A DNA stretch of 9,540 nucleotides. Origin: an uncultured Nocardioides sp. (GTDB lineage: Bacteria; Actinomycetota; Actinomycetes; Propionibacteriales; Nocardioidaceae). Shown here one piece after another: positions 1 through 6,047 of the stretch. Each line of letters starts with the position of its first letter. Position 1 is the stretch's first letter. The DNA lies in the NCBI RefSeq assembly GCF_946885725.1, contig NZ_CAMPGZ010000163.1:1-9540 (forward strand), in the 5' to 3' direction. Below the pieces are notes generated by a model. It saw only the letters and a program-made list of their open reading frames with translations, did no database searches and was not told the DNA's origin. Both the position numbers and the translations under genes were made by a program.

Positions 1-1
1 C

Positions 2-298
2 CGCGGTGGTACGGCGTTCGTGGTGGACAACGACGCGAGACGGTCGACGTTCGGCGGGTGGTTCCGTCGCGGCTACCCCGACGTACGGCCCGACGAGGTG
101 GAGCGGTTCTGGTCGCGGCACGGCTGGACCCGCGAGGCGGTGGACATCGTGTGGCGGTTCGAGTCGCGCGAGGACCTCGAGGCGGTGGTGCGGATCGAGC
201 TGCCGACCGCGGTCGCCGAGGAGGTGCTGCGCGAGCACGGACCCGACGCGGGGCTCGAGGTCGGCTACGCGGTCAACCTCTGGTGGCGCCGCTACTAA
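2..298 (+). CDS. Class I SAM-dependent methyltransferase, C-terminal part (5' truncated by window edge)
   Basis: The reading frame is open from base 2 to the TAA at 296-298, giving the last 98 residues of a longer protein. The visible part begins RGGTAFVVDNDARRSTFGGW. This looks like the late strand of a Rossmann-like methyltransferase fold (an LRPGG-type turn followed by a hydrophobic strand and an acidic residue). It continues to a C-terminal cap ending in YAVNLWWRRY. The SAM-binding motif I should lie upstream of the window, so the assignment rests on these C-terminal signatures, and the substrate cannot be told. A GTG at position 20 could be read as a start for a 92-residue protein, but the frame and the family similarity continue upstream through it, so I treat the gene as truncated. 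Its stop codon interlocks with the stop of the convergent LacI-type gene. Confidence 0.72.
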   Translation, partial: RGGTAFVVDNDARRSTFGGWFRRGYPDVRPDEVERFWSRHGWTREAVDIVWRFESREDLEAVVRIELPTAVAEEVLREHGPDAGLEVGYAVNLWWRRY

Positions 299-1398
299 GT
301 CGTCGCGCGCACCGAGAGGGTCGGCGTCAGCGTCCGGCCGAGCTCGAGGATCGGCTTGTGCGCCAGCAGGTCGCCGAGCAGCCGGACGATCTCGACCGCG
401 ACCTGCTCCAGCGGCTGCCGGACCGAGGTGAGCCCCGGCGGCGTGACCTGCGCGGCCAGCGAGTCGTCGAAGCCGACCACGGACAGCTCCGGCCCGGGCC
501 GCAGGTTGCGGTCGTAGAACGCCCGCAGCACGCCCATCGCCAACGTGTCGCTGGCGCACACGAACGCCGTCGGCTGCTCCGAGTCGAGCAACGCGTGCGC
601 CGCCCGGCGGCCGAAGTCGAGCGTGTCGTCGCCCCGCGCGCTCAGCCGGCTCGTCGACAGGCCGTGCTCGTGCATCCGGTCGGTCCAGCCGCTGCGCCGG
701 TCCTCGCCGATGTAGGAGCCCTTCTGCCAGCCCACCCACGCGATCCGGCGGTGTCCCCGCTCGACGAGGTGGTCGACCGCGAGCATCACGCCCGCCCGGC
801 CGTCGACGTCGACCCACGGGTGACGAGCCCGCGGGTCGCCCCAGGGGCGGCCGAACGCCACGAACGGCACGCCGCGCTCCTCCAGCCACACCGCCTGCGG
901 GTTGCCGAGGTAGGTGTCGGTGACCAGGAACGCGTCGACGGCCGCGCTGCGCAGCAGCTCGTCGTACCCACTGAGCGGGTCGGGCTGGACGCCGTTCTGC
1001 GAGGCGGCACCGTTCGGAGCCGGCTGCTCGGCGCTGCCGGTGAACAGCAGCACGTGGTATCCCGCGTCGCGGGTGCTCTCCACCAGCGAGTGCAGGAAGC
1101 GGTCCATCAGCGCGTTGGCGCTGTCCTCGACCGCGGGGGCGACCTTGAGGCCGATCAGGTGGGAGGAGCGGGTGCGCAGGTTGCGCGCCGCGCGGTTGGG
1201 TGAGTAGCCGAGCCGCTCGATCGCCTCCTGCACGCGTTCGAGCGTCTCCGGACGGAGCAGCTCGGGGCTGTTCAGCGCGTTGGAGACGGTCTGCCGCGAG
1301 ACGCCGGCCTCGGCGGCCACCGTCGCGAGCGTGGGGGGTCCCGACCGAGCGTCGGTACGGGCGGGCTCGGGGCCGCGCAGCTCGGGACGACGGGTCAT
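295..1398 (-). CDS. LacI-family transcriptional regulator
   Basis: This encodes a 367-residue DNA-binding repressor or activator of the LacI/GalR family, which normally responds to a sugar or related small ligand. After a basic, Pro-rich 22-residue leader comes the family helix-turn-helix, TLATVAAEAGVSRQTVSNAL (residues 23-42). The usual hinge region follows (LGYSPNRAARNLRTR). The rest is a periplasmic-binding-protein-like effector domain with typical wording such as VERGHRRIAWVG, FVCASDTLAMG and VVGFDDS. I chose the ATG at 1396-1398 because a GGGGGGAG Shine-Dalgarno sequence (1404-1411) sits 5 nt upstream. An in-frame ATG at 1434 would add 12 residues but would place its start inside the likely promoter. 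No sugar transporter or catabolic gene is next to it, so its target and ligand are unknown. It diverges from radA across 104 bp and converges on the methyltransferase gene with interlocked stops. Confidence 0.93.
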   Translation of the reverse strand: MTRRPELRGPEPARTDARSGPPTLATVAAEAGVSRQTVSNALNSPELLRPETLERVQEAIERLGYSPNRAARNLRTRSSHLIGLKVAPAVEDSANALMDRFLHSLVESTRDAGYHVLLFTGSAEQPAPNGAASQNGVQPDPLSGYDELLRSAAVDAFLVTDTYLGNPQAVWLEERGVPFVAFGRPWGDPRARHPWVDVDGRAGVMLAVDHLVERGHRRIAWVGWQKGSYIGEDRRSGWTDRMHEHGLSTSRLSARGDDTLDFGRRAAHALLDSEQPTAFVCASDTLAMGVLRAFYDRNLRPGPELSVVGFDDSLAAQVTPPGLTSVRQPLEQVAVEIVRLLGDLLAHKPILELGRTLTPTLSVRATT

Positions 1399-1403
1399 CG
1401 CGG

Positions 1404-1440
1404 CTCCCCCCTGCTTCCAGTCTGGATCGTTCAAAGGATA
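1404..1440 (-). promoter_or_regulatory. Putative lacI-type gene promoter, operator-like site and RBS
   Basis: Reading the minus strand, a -10-like TATCCT (1435-1440) is followed at once by TTGAACGATCCA (1423-1434). This is an imperfect inverted repeat around a central CG (6 of 10 arm positions pair), the layout used by LacI-family operators. The GGGGGGAG ribosome-binding site is at 1404-1411. An operator at the transcription start would suit autorepression. The symmetry is weak and no second copy was seen, so the operator part is a guess; the RBS is clear. Confidence 0.4.
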
Positions 1441-1489
1441 ACCACGGCGGGCTCCGGGGCGGCGCCGACGGGCTGTCGGTGGGCTCCCC

Positions 1490-1495
1490 TACCGT
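1490..1495 (+). promoter_or_regulatory. Putative radA -10 element (leaderless start)
   Basis: TACCGT lies 7 nt upstream of the radA ATG, and there is no purine-rich Shine-Dalgarno sequence between them. With the usual 6-8 nt from the -10 to the start site, transcription would begin at or next to the A of the ATG. No good -35 is visible. Confidence 0.4.
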
Positions 1496-1502
1496 CTGCC
1501 CC

Positions 1503-2972
1503 ATGACCGCGCGCACCAGCTCCCGCAAGTCCCGAGCGACCTACCGCTGTGCCGAGTGCGGCTGGGAGACCGCCAAGTGGGTCGGCCGCTGCGGCGAGTG
1601 CCAGGCGTGGGGTTCGGTGGCCGAGGCGGCGTCGCAGACCGGCGCCCTGGGATCGCGTACGGCGTCCGCCCCGGTGACCGCGCCGGCGGTGCCGATCGGC
1701 CAGGTGCCGGTCGAGGACTCCCGGTCCCGCACGTCCGGGGTGCCCGAGCTCGACCGGGTGCTCGGTGGCGGCATCGTGCCCGGCGCCGCCGTGCTGCTCG
1801 CGGGCGAGCCCGGGGTCGGCAAGTCCACGCTGCTGCTCGAGGTCGCGGCGCAGACGGCGCGGTCGGGGCTGCGCACGCTCTACGTCACCGGGGAGGAGTC
1901 GGCCTCCCAGGTGCGGCTGCGCGCCGACCGCACGCGCGGCGTGCACCACGACCTCTACCTCGCCGCCGAGACCGACCTCGGGGCGGTGCTCACCCACGTC
2001 CACGAGGTCAAGCCGCAGCTGCTCGTGATCGACTCCGTGCAGACCATCGGTGCCCCCGACGTCGAGGGGGTCCCCGGCGGCGTCACCCAGGTGCGTGAGG
2101 TCGCGGCCGCCCTGGTGCGCGTGGCCAAGACGCAGAACATCGCGACCGTGATGGTCGGCCACGTCACCAAGGACGGCTCGATCGCCGGGCCGCGCGTGCT
2201 CGAGCACCTCGTCGACGTGGTGCTGCAGTTCGAAGGCGAGCGCGACTCTCGGCTGCGCATGGTCCGGGCGGTCAAGAACCGCTTCGGCCCCGTCGACGAG
2301 GTCGGCTGCTTCGACCTGTCCGGCAGCGGCATCGTCGCGGTCACCGACCCGACCGGGCTCTTCGTCGCCCGGCACCACCAGCCGGTCGCCGGCACCTGCG
2401 TGACAGTCGTACTCGAGGGGCGCCGGCCGATCCTCGCCGAGGTCCAGGCGCTCGTCACACCGTCCGCTGCCGAGCGACCGCGCCGCACCACCTCAGGCCT
2501 CGACTCCTCGCGCGCGGCGATGATCGTCGCGGTGCTGCAGCAGCGGTGCCGGATCGCCCTGCACGGCCAGGACGTGTTCGCCTCGACCGTCGGCGGCGTG
2601 CGCATCCAGGAGCCCGCGGCCGACCTGGCCACCGCCATCGCCGTCGCGTCAGCCTGGAAGTCCCGCGAGGTGCCCACCGACGTCGTCGCGATCGGCGAGA
2701 TCGGCCTCGCCGGCGAATTGCGCCGCGTGCGCGACACCCCGCAGCGGATCGCCGAGGCGGCCCGGCTCGGGTTCGGCGCCGCGATCGTCCCGCTCGAGCC
2801 CGGCGCGCGACCGGGCACCGTCCGCGAGGTCGACGGGCTCCAGGTCGTCGGCGTCCCCGACCTCGACGCGGCCCTTCGCGTCCTCGACCTGGCTCGCGAG
2901 GACACCGTCCCCCTGTTCCGCCCCGGCGCCGTTCCGGACCTGCCCCCATCCCTGGGCGTCGTCCGCCCTTAG
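1503..2972 (+). CDS. radA: DNA repair protein RadA
   Basis: This is a 489-residue RadA, a RecA-like ATPase that helps process recombination intermediates by branch migration in the cytoplasm. A four-cysteine zinc finger is present (C16, C19, C30, C33). The RecA-type core has Walker A GEPGVGKST (101-109, K107), a Walker B strand LLVIDS (D177) and the RadA-specific KNRFG motif (258-262). The C-terminal half holds the Lon-protease-like domain (GGVRIQEPAADLATAIAVAS and GEIGLAGELRRV), which in RadA serves as a DNA-binding scaffold rather than a protease. Length and domain order are normal. The ATG at 1503 places the zinc finger at the usual N-terminal position; the frame is open further upstream, but that part has no family similarity. 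The gene is divergent from the LacI-type gene, and its TAG interlocks with the stop of the convergent epimerase gene. Confidence 0.98.
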   Translation: MTARTSSRKSRATYRCAECGWETAKWVGRCGECQAWGSVAEAASQTGALGSRTASAPVTAPAVPIGQVPVEDSRSRTSGVPELDRVLGGGIVPGAAVLLAGEPGVGKSTLLLEVAAQTARSGLRTLYVTGEESASQVRLRADRTRGVHHDLYLAAETDLGAVLTHVHEVKPQLLVIDSVQTIGAPDVEGVPGGVTQVREVAAALVRVAKTQNIATVMVGHVTKDGSIAGPRVLEHLVDVVLQFEGERDSRLRMVRAVKNRFGPVDEVGCFDLSGSGIVAVTDPTGLFVARHHQPVAGTCVTVVLEGRRPILAEVQALVTPSAAERPRRTTSGLDSSRAAMIVAVLQQRCRIALHGQDVFASTVGGVRIQEPAADLATAIAVASAWKSREVPTDVVAIGEIGLAGELRRVRDTPQRIAEAARLGFGAAIVPLEPGARPGTVREVDGLQVVGVPDLDAALRVLDLAREDTVPLFRPGAVPDLPPSLGVVRP

Positions 2973-3964
2973 TTCCCCACCAGCCGCCGCTCGAGGTCCG
3001 GGTCGAGGCCCAGCACCTCCTCGCCGTCCCGCCGCGGGTCGTGTCCGATGCCTCCCGCCTCCCGCAGCCAGTCGAGCGTGTCCGCGACGGTCTCGTGCAC
3101 CGGCCGGCAGCGCAGCCCGGCGGCCGCCGCCCTCCGCACGTCGGTGGTGAGGAAGCCGTCGTACTCCGGAGTCGGCGGCAGCCAGCCCGGCAGCGCGGCG
3201 TACCGGTTCACCCCCGCCTCCGTCAGCGCTTCGTGCGACACCCAGCAGAAGCGGGCCGGGCTCGGCAACGCGCCGCGGCAGGCGTCGAGAAACGAGCCGG
3301 TGGTGGTGTGACCCAGTCGGTTGACGACGTTGAACGGCCCGGCGGCACCGGCCTCGGCCGCGTCGAGCACCCAACCGGCCAGGTCGCGCACGTCGACGTA
3401 CCGCCACGGCTGCTCGGGGCCGCCGGGCGCGAGGACCGTGCCGGAGCGGGCGACGTGCGCGAGCCAGGCCCGCATCCGGCCGAGGTTCTCCCCCGGGCCA
3501 AGCACCAGCCCCGCGCGCACCAGCAGCGCACGGTCGCCGCCGAACGTCTCCTCCACCGCCAGCTCGCCGCCGCGCTTGTCCTCGGCATACCCGACGGACG
3601 GAGCGCCGGCCGACGCGGCGACGGTGGCCGCGCTCTCGTCCAGCCCGCTTGGGTACGGCCGCGCGTAGACCGCGCGGCTCGACACGTACACGTAGCGGCC
3701 GACCGCGTCGCCGAGCAGCTCGGCGCTGGTGCGCACCACCTTCGGCGCGGCGGCCCAGGTGTCGACGGCGACGTCCCAGCGGCCGGCGGCCAGACGTTCC
3801 ACGTCGTACGGACGGGTGCGGTCGCCGGGCACGTGCTCGACACCCGGGCGCCACTCCGGCCTGCTGCCGCGGTTGAACGTGGTGACCGACCAGCCGCGGT
3901 CGAGTGCGGCCTCGACGACGGCTCCTCCCACGAACGACGTGCCGCCCAGCACGAGGAGCCTCAT
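2969..3964 (-). CDS. NAD(P)-dependent epimerase/dehydratase family protein
   Basis: This encodes a 331-residue extended short-chain dehydrogenase-like protein that probably acts on a nucleotide sugar or another small metabolite. The N-terminal dinucleotide-binding loop is LGGTSFVGG (residues 6-14). The middle glycine of GxxGxxG is Ser10, as in GGTxFxG-type members of the superfamily. A strand ending VYVSSRAVY (92-100) supplies the active-site Ser region, and Y126-A-E-D-K130 is the YxxxK pair. WRYVDVRDLAGWVLDA (187-202) and PFNVVN (210-215) are typical of the family. The start is the ATG at 3962-3964, directly before MRLLVLGGTSFVGG; the frame stays open upstream, but only as antisense of disA. 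No Shine-Dalgarno sequence is seen. The gene lies antisense between radA and disA, and its TAA interlocks with the radA TAG. The substrate is unknown. Confidence 0.9.
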   Translation of the reverse strand: MRLLVLGGTSFVGGAVVEAALDRGWSVTTFNRGSRPEWRPGVEHVPGDRTRPYDVERLAAGRWDVAVDTWAAAPKVVRTSAELLGDAVGRYVYVSSRAVYARPYPSGLDESAATVAASAGAPSVGYAEDKRGGELAVEETFGGDRALLVRAGLVLGPGENLGRMRAWLAHVARSGTVLAPGGPEQPWRYVDVRDLAGWVLDAAEAGAAGPFNVVNRLGHTTTGSFLDACRGALPSPARFCWVSHEALTEAGVNRYAALPGWLPPTPEYDGFLTTDVRRAAAAGLRCRPVHETVADTLDWLREAGGIGHDPRRDGEEVLGLDPDLERRLVGN

Positions 3965-3971
3965 GCGGTTG

Positions 3972-3977
3972 ATTCTG
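3972..3977 (-). promoter_or_regulatory. Putative epimerase-gene -10 element (leaderless start)
   Basis: On the minus strand CAGAAT (4 of 6 matches to TATAAT) ends 7 nt before the ATG, with no Shine-Dalgarno sequence between. This would give a leaderless mRNA. A TTGCCT element lies about 20 nt further upstream, a little too far for a standard -35. Confidence 0.3.
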
Positions 3978-4030
3978 CGGTGCGACCGGGGCGCACGAGG
4001 CAACGCGACACGCGGGAAGGCCGCGCACCC

Positions 4031-4036
4031 TAGACT
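4031..4036 (+). promoter_or_regulatory. Putative disA -10 element
   Basis: TAGACT fits the actinobacterial TANNNT -10 pattern. A start 6-8 nt downstream would put +1 at about 4043-4045, leaving a leader of roughly 40 nt before the GTG. No convincing -35 was found. Confidence 0.45.
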
Positions 4037-4042
4037 TGCCCT

Positions 4043-4063
4043 CGCCGACCGAAGGGGTCGGCG
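4043..4063 (+). promoter_or_regulatory. Hairpin at the predicted 5' end of the disA mRNA
   Basis: CGCCGACC (4043-4050) and GGTCGGCG (4056-4063) pair perfectly over 8 bp with a 5-nt loop, GAAGG. The hairpin begins where transcription from TAGACT is predicted to start and ends 11 nt before the GGGGAG ribosome-binding site. It could protect the 5' end, attenuate transcription or bind a protein. Its role is inferred, not known. Confidence 0.45.
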
Positions 4064-4074
4064 ACGCGACGACC

Positions 4075-4080
4075 GGGGAG
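4075..4080 (+). promoter_or_regulatory. disA ribosome-binding site
   Basis: GGGGAG is 4 nt upstream of the GTG at 4085. It decides the disA start and makes disA one of only three genes here with an evident Shine-Dalgarno sequence. Confidence 0.7.
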
Positions 4081-4084
4081 ACAC

Positions 4085-5170
4085 GTGGCAGGAACCGAAC
4101 GGGCGGACGACACCCTTCGCCTGCGCGCGACCCTCGCGAGCATTGCCCCCGGCACCGACCTGCGCGAGGGGCTCGAGCGCATTCTCCGCGGCCGCACCGG
4201 TGCGCTGATCGTGCTCGGCTCGGACAAGACCGTCGAGTCGATCTCCACCGGCGGGTTCTCGCTGGACGTGCCGTTCTCGCCGACCGGCCTGCGCGAGCTG
4301 GCCAAGATGGACGGCGCGATCATCCTCGACCGCGACGCCAGCCGGATCAGCCATGCGGCCGTGCACCTGATGCCGGACCCGACGATCCCCTCGGTCGAGA
4401 CCGGCACGCGCCACCGCACCGCCGACCGCGTCGCCCGGCAGACCGGCATCCCGGTCATCTCGGTGTCGCAGTCGATGCAGATCATCGCCGTGTACGTCGG
4501 CGAGATCCGCTACGTGCTCGAGGACTCCGGGCAGATCCTGTCCCGCGCCAACCAGGCCCTCGCCACACTGGAGCGCTACAAGCTCCGCCTCGACGAGGTG
4601 TCCAGCACCCTGTCGGCGCTGGAGATCGAGGACCTGGTCACGGTCCGCGACGTCGCGGTCGTGGCCCAGCGGCTCGAGATGGTCACCCGGATCGCCCGTG
4701 AGATCGAGGACTACGTCCTGGAGCTCGGCACCGACGGCCGGCTGCTGTCGCTGCAGCTCGACGAGCTGGTGACCGGCGTCGACATCGAGCGCGAGCTGGT
4801 GATCCGCGACTACCTCCCGCTCACCCGCCGGCGGCGCTCCGCCAACGACGTACTCACCGACCTGGAGGCGCTCGGTCCCGCCGAGCTCGTCGACGTCGCC
4901 GCGGTCGCCCGGGCGATGGGGCTCGGGTCGAGCGAGCACCTGGACGGCGCGGTCACGCCCCGCGGCTACCGGCTGCTCGCCAAGGTGCCCCGGCTGCCCG
5001 GTGCGGTCGTCGACCGGCTGGTCGACCACTTCGGCAGCCTGCAGAAGCTGCTGTCGGCCAGCATCGAGGACCTACAGGCTGTCGACGGTGTCGGCGAGCT
5101 GCGCGCCCGCAGTGTGCGCGAGGGCCTGTCCCGGCTGGCCGAGTCGAGCATCCTCGAGCGCTACGTCTAG
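4085..5170 (+). CDS. disA: DNA integrity scanning protein DisA, diadenylate cyclase
   Basis: This 361-residue enzyme makes cyclic di-AMP from two ATP while scanning DNA. In characterised homologues, branched DNA such as Holliday junctions suppresses synthesis. The N-terminal DAC domain contains the catalytic D76-G-A motif (in KMDGAIILD) and the R109-H-R-T motif (in [15 protein letters not shown]) that binds ATP phosphates. A helical spine follows (about 150-290). The C-terminus is a helix-hairpin-helix DNA-binding domain (about 300-350) with LPGAVVDRL and [12 protein letters not shown]. Length and order are normal. The start is GTG with GGGGAG 4 nt upstream. RadA is a known partner of DisA in mycobacteria and Bacillus; here radA lies upstream on the same strand but is separated by the antisense epimerase gene, so disA has its own promoter. 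The TAG interlocks with the stop of the next gene on the opposite strand. Confidence 0.98.
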   Translation: MAGTERADDTLRLRATLASIAPGTDLREGLERILRGRTGALIVLGSDKTVESISTGGFSLDVPFSPTGLRELAKMDGAIILDRDASRISHAAVHLMPDPTIPSVETGTRHRTADRVARQTGIPVISVSQSMQIIAVYVGEIRYVLEDSGQILSRANQALATLERYKLRLDEVSSTLSALEIEDLVTVRDVAVVAQRLEMVTRIAREIEDYVLELGTDGRLLSLQLDELVTGVDIERELVIRDYLPLTRRRRSANDVLTDLEALGPAELVDVAAVARAMGLGSSEHLDGAVTPRGYRLLAKVPRLPGAVVDRLVDHFGSLQKLLSASIEDLQAVDGVGELRARSVREGLSRLAESSILERYV

Positions 5171-5958
5171 CCCTCGTCGCGCTTCTTCTCGTTCTCGCCG
5201 TTCTTCTCGTCCTCGGACCTGCCCTTGTCCTTGTTCTTGTCCTTCTCAGGCTTGGGCGTGACGGTCTTGGTCGGCGCGACGGGCGGCTGCAATTCGAACT
5301 GGACGGAGGTCGGCTCCGCCCCGAACGCCGCCGTCGTGACGTGGTAGAAGCCGGGCTTCGCCCAGTCGCGCTGCGGCGTACAACCGGCGTCGGAGCGTCG
5401 GGCGCGCCAGCCCATGTCGACCTTGGCGGGCACGTCCTTGCGCGCCACCACGTCGGTCTGGGGGATCGCGTCCGAGCAGTCCTGGCTCGACCAGATCCGG
5501 TCATCGCCCGAGGTGATCTTCACGACCAGAGTCTCCGGTGACACCGTCCAGGTGCAGGCGGGGTTGCCGGTGGTGGTGACCTTCAGCCGCAGATGCACGA
5601 CGCTGCCCGCGTATGCGACGTCCTTGATCTTCGGCGTGACCACGACCTCGTCGTTGCGGCAGGGGCCCGTGGGCACGGCCAACGGCGTCTTGGTCTTCTT
5701 CGGTTTCCGGTCCTTCTTGCCGCGCTTCGTTTCGCCGTACGGCTGGGCGTTCGCGGTCGAACGGGGCGGTTGCATCGACTGGGACGGGTCGCCCTGCGCA
5801 CCCACGACCCGCGCCGGCTCGCCGTCGGTCGGGTCGGCGGTGCCACCGAGCAGCTGCGCGACCCCGAACACGAGACCGAGTGCGACCACCAGCACTAGCG
5901 TCCGACGCACCCAGTAGACGCGCGTAGGCAGGTGGCCTCGCGGCCGGATCACGGACAT
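5167..5958 (-). CDS. Conserved membrane-anchored or exported protein of unknown function
   Basis: I do not recognise a characterised family. The 263-residue protein has a short basic N-terminus, then a hydrophobic segment (about residues 20-38, [19 protein letters not shown]) without a lipobox. This suggests a single-pass membrane anchor with the rest outside the cytoplasm. Next comes a Pro/Gln/Lys-rich linker (40-95), then a probably beta-rich domain (about 97-226) with four cysteines (C100, C135, C161, C193) that could form two disulfides. The last 35 residues are an extreme Lys/Glu/Asp tail. In M. tuberculosis a gene of similar size and orientation, Rv3587c, follows disA; position and architecture suggest this is its counterpart, but sequence homology was not tested. 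The ATG at 5958 has no Shine-Dalgarno sequence. The gene converges on disA with interlocked stops and diverges from mutY. Confidence 0.88.
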   Translation of the reverse strand: MSVIRPRGHLPTRVYWVRRTLVLVVALGLVFGVAQLLGGTADPTDGEPARVVGAQGDPSQSMQPPRSTANAQPYGETKRGKKDRKPKKTKTPLAVPTGPCRNDEVVVTPKIKDVAYAGSVVHLRLKVTTTGNPACTWTVSPETLVVKITSGDDRIWSSQDCSDAIPQTDVVARKDVPAKVDMGWRARRSDAGCTPQRDWAKPGFYHVTTAAFGAEPTSVQFELQPPVAPTKTVTPKPEKDKNKDKGRSEDEKNGENEKKRDEG

Positions 5959-5964
5959 GGGAAA

Positions 5965-5970
5965 ACGTTA
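5965..5970 (-). promoter_or_regulatory. Putative -10 element of the exported-protein gene (leaderless start)
   Basis: On the minus strand TAACGT ends 6 nt before the ATG at 5958. The spacer is pyrimidine-only (TTTCCC), so no ribosome-binding site is possible and a leaderless transcript is predicted. Confidence 0.4.
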
Positions 5971-6004
5971 TGCGCCGAGACCGATCCGTCCCGGTATGCC
6001 ACTC

Positions 6005-6017
6005 CGGCGGACCGCCG
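6005..6017. promoter_or_regulatory. 13-bp perfect inverted repeat in the divergent promoter region
   Basis: CGGCGG-A-CCGCCG is a perfect palindrome with a 1-nt centre. It ends 15 nt before the mutY -10 candidate, overlapping where a -35 would lie. It may be a protein-binding site, but in GC-rich DNA such a palindrome can arise by chance. Confidence 0.2.
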
Positions 6018-6032
6018 ATCCATCGCGCCGGT

Positions 6033-6038
6033 TAGGTT
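6033..6038 (+). promoter_or_regulatory. Putative mutY -10 element (leaderless or near-leaderless start)
   Basis: TAGGTT matches the favoured actinobacterial TAGNNT form of the -10. It ends 9 nt before the ATG at 6048, so the leader would be only 0-3 nt. There is no Shine-Dalgarno sequence. Confidence 0.45.
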
Positions 6039-6047
6039 GTCCGGGCC

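Noticed and set aside
20..298. Complete 92-residue protein starting at the GTG at 20
   Set aside because: The same frame is open to the window edge, and the residues before the GTG (RGGTAF) continue the methyltransferase pattern. It is a truncated gene, not a small one.
1399..1434. Longer LacI-type protein starting at the ATG at 1434
   Set aside because: The GGGGGGAG ribosome-binding site fits the ATG at 1398, and the extra 12 residues would be encoded by the probable promoter and leader.
1431..2378. Long minus-strand open frames over radA, and similar antisense frames over mutY and clpC
   Set aside because: Their composition (runs of Arg, Gly, Ala and Asp) is typical of shadow frames in GC-rich DNA, and they overlap genes with complete conserved motifs.
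2954..2968. GGGCG-TCGTC-CGCCC hairpin before the radA stop, as a terminator
   Set aside because: The stem is only 5 bp, lies inside the coding sequence and has no T-tract. Such stems are expected by chance at this GC content.
4037..4084. c-di-AMP (ydaO-type) riboswitch upstream of disA
   Set aside because: The leader is only about 40 nt, with one simple hairpin, far smaller than that riboswitch class.
3965..5029. Antisense extension of the epimerase frame across disA (686 residues in all)
   Set aside because: This is a GC-driven open frame over the disA coding strand. The epimerase fold begins cleanly at MRLLVLGGTSFVGG (3964), and disA has clear catalytic motifs.
5171..5275. Pyrimidine-rich tract after disA as a terminator or non-coding RNA
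   Set aside because: On the other strand it encodes the continuous Lys/Glu/Asp-rich tail of the exported protein, in frame up to the stop, which explains the base bias.
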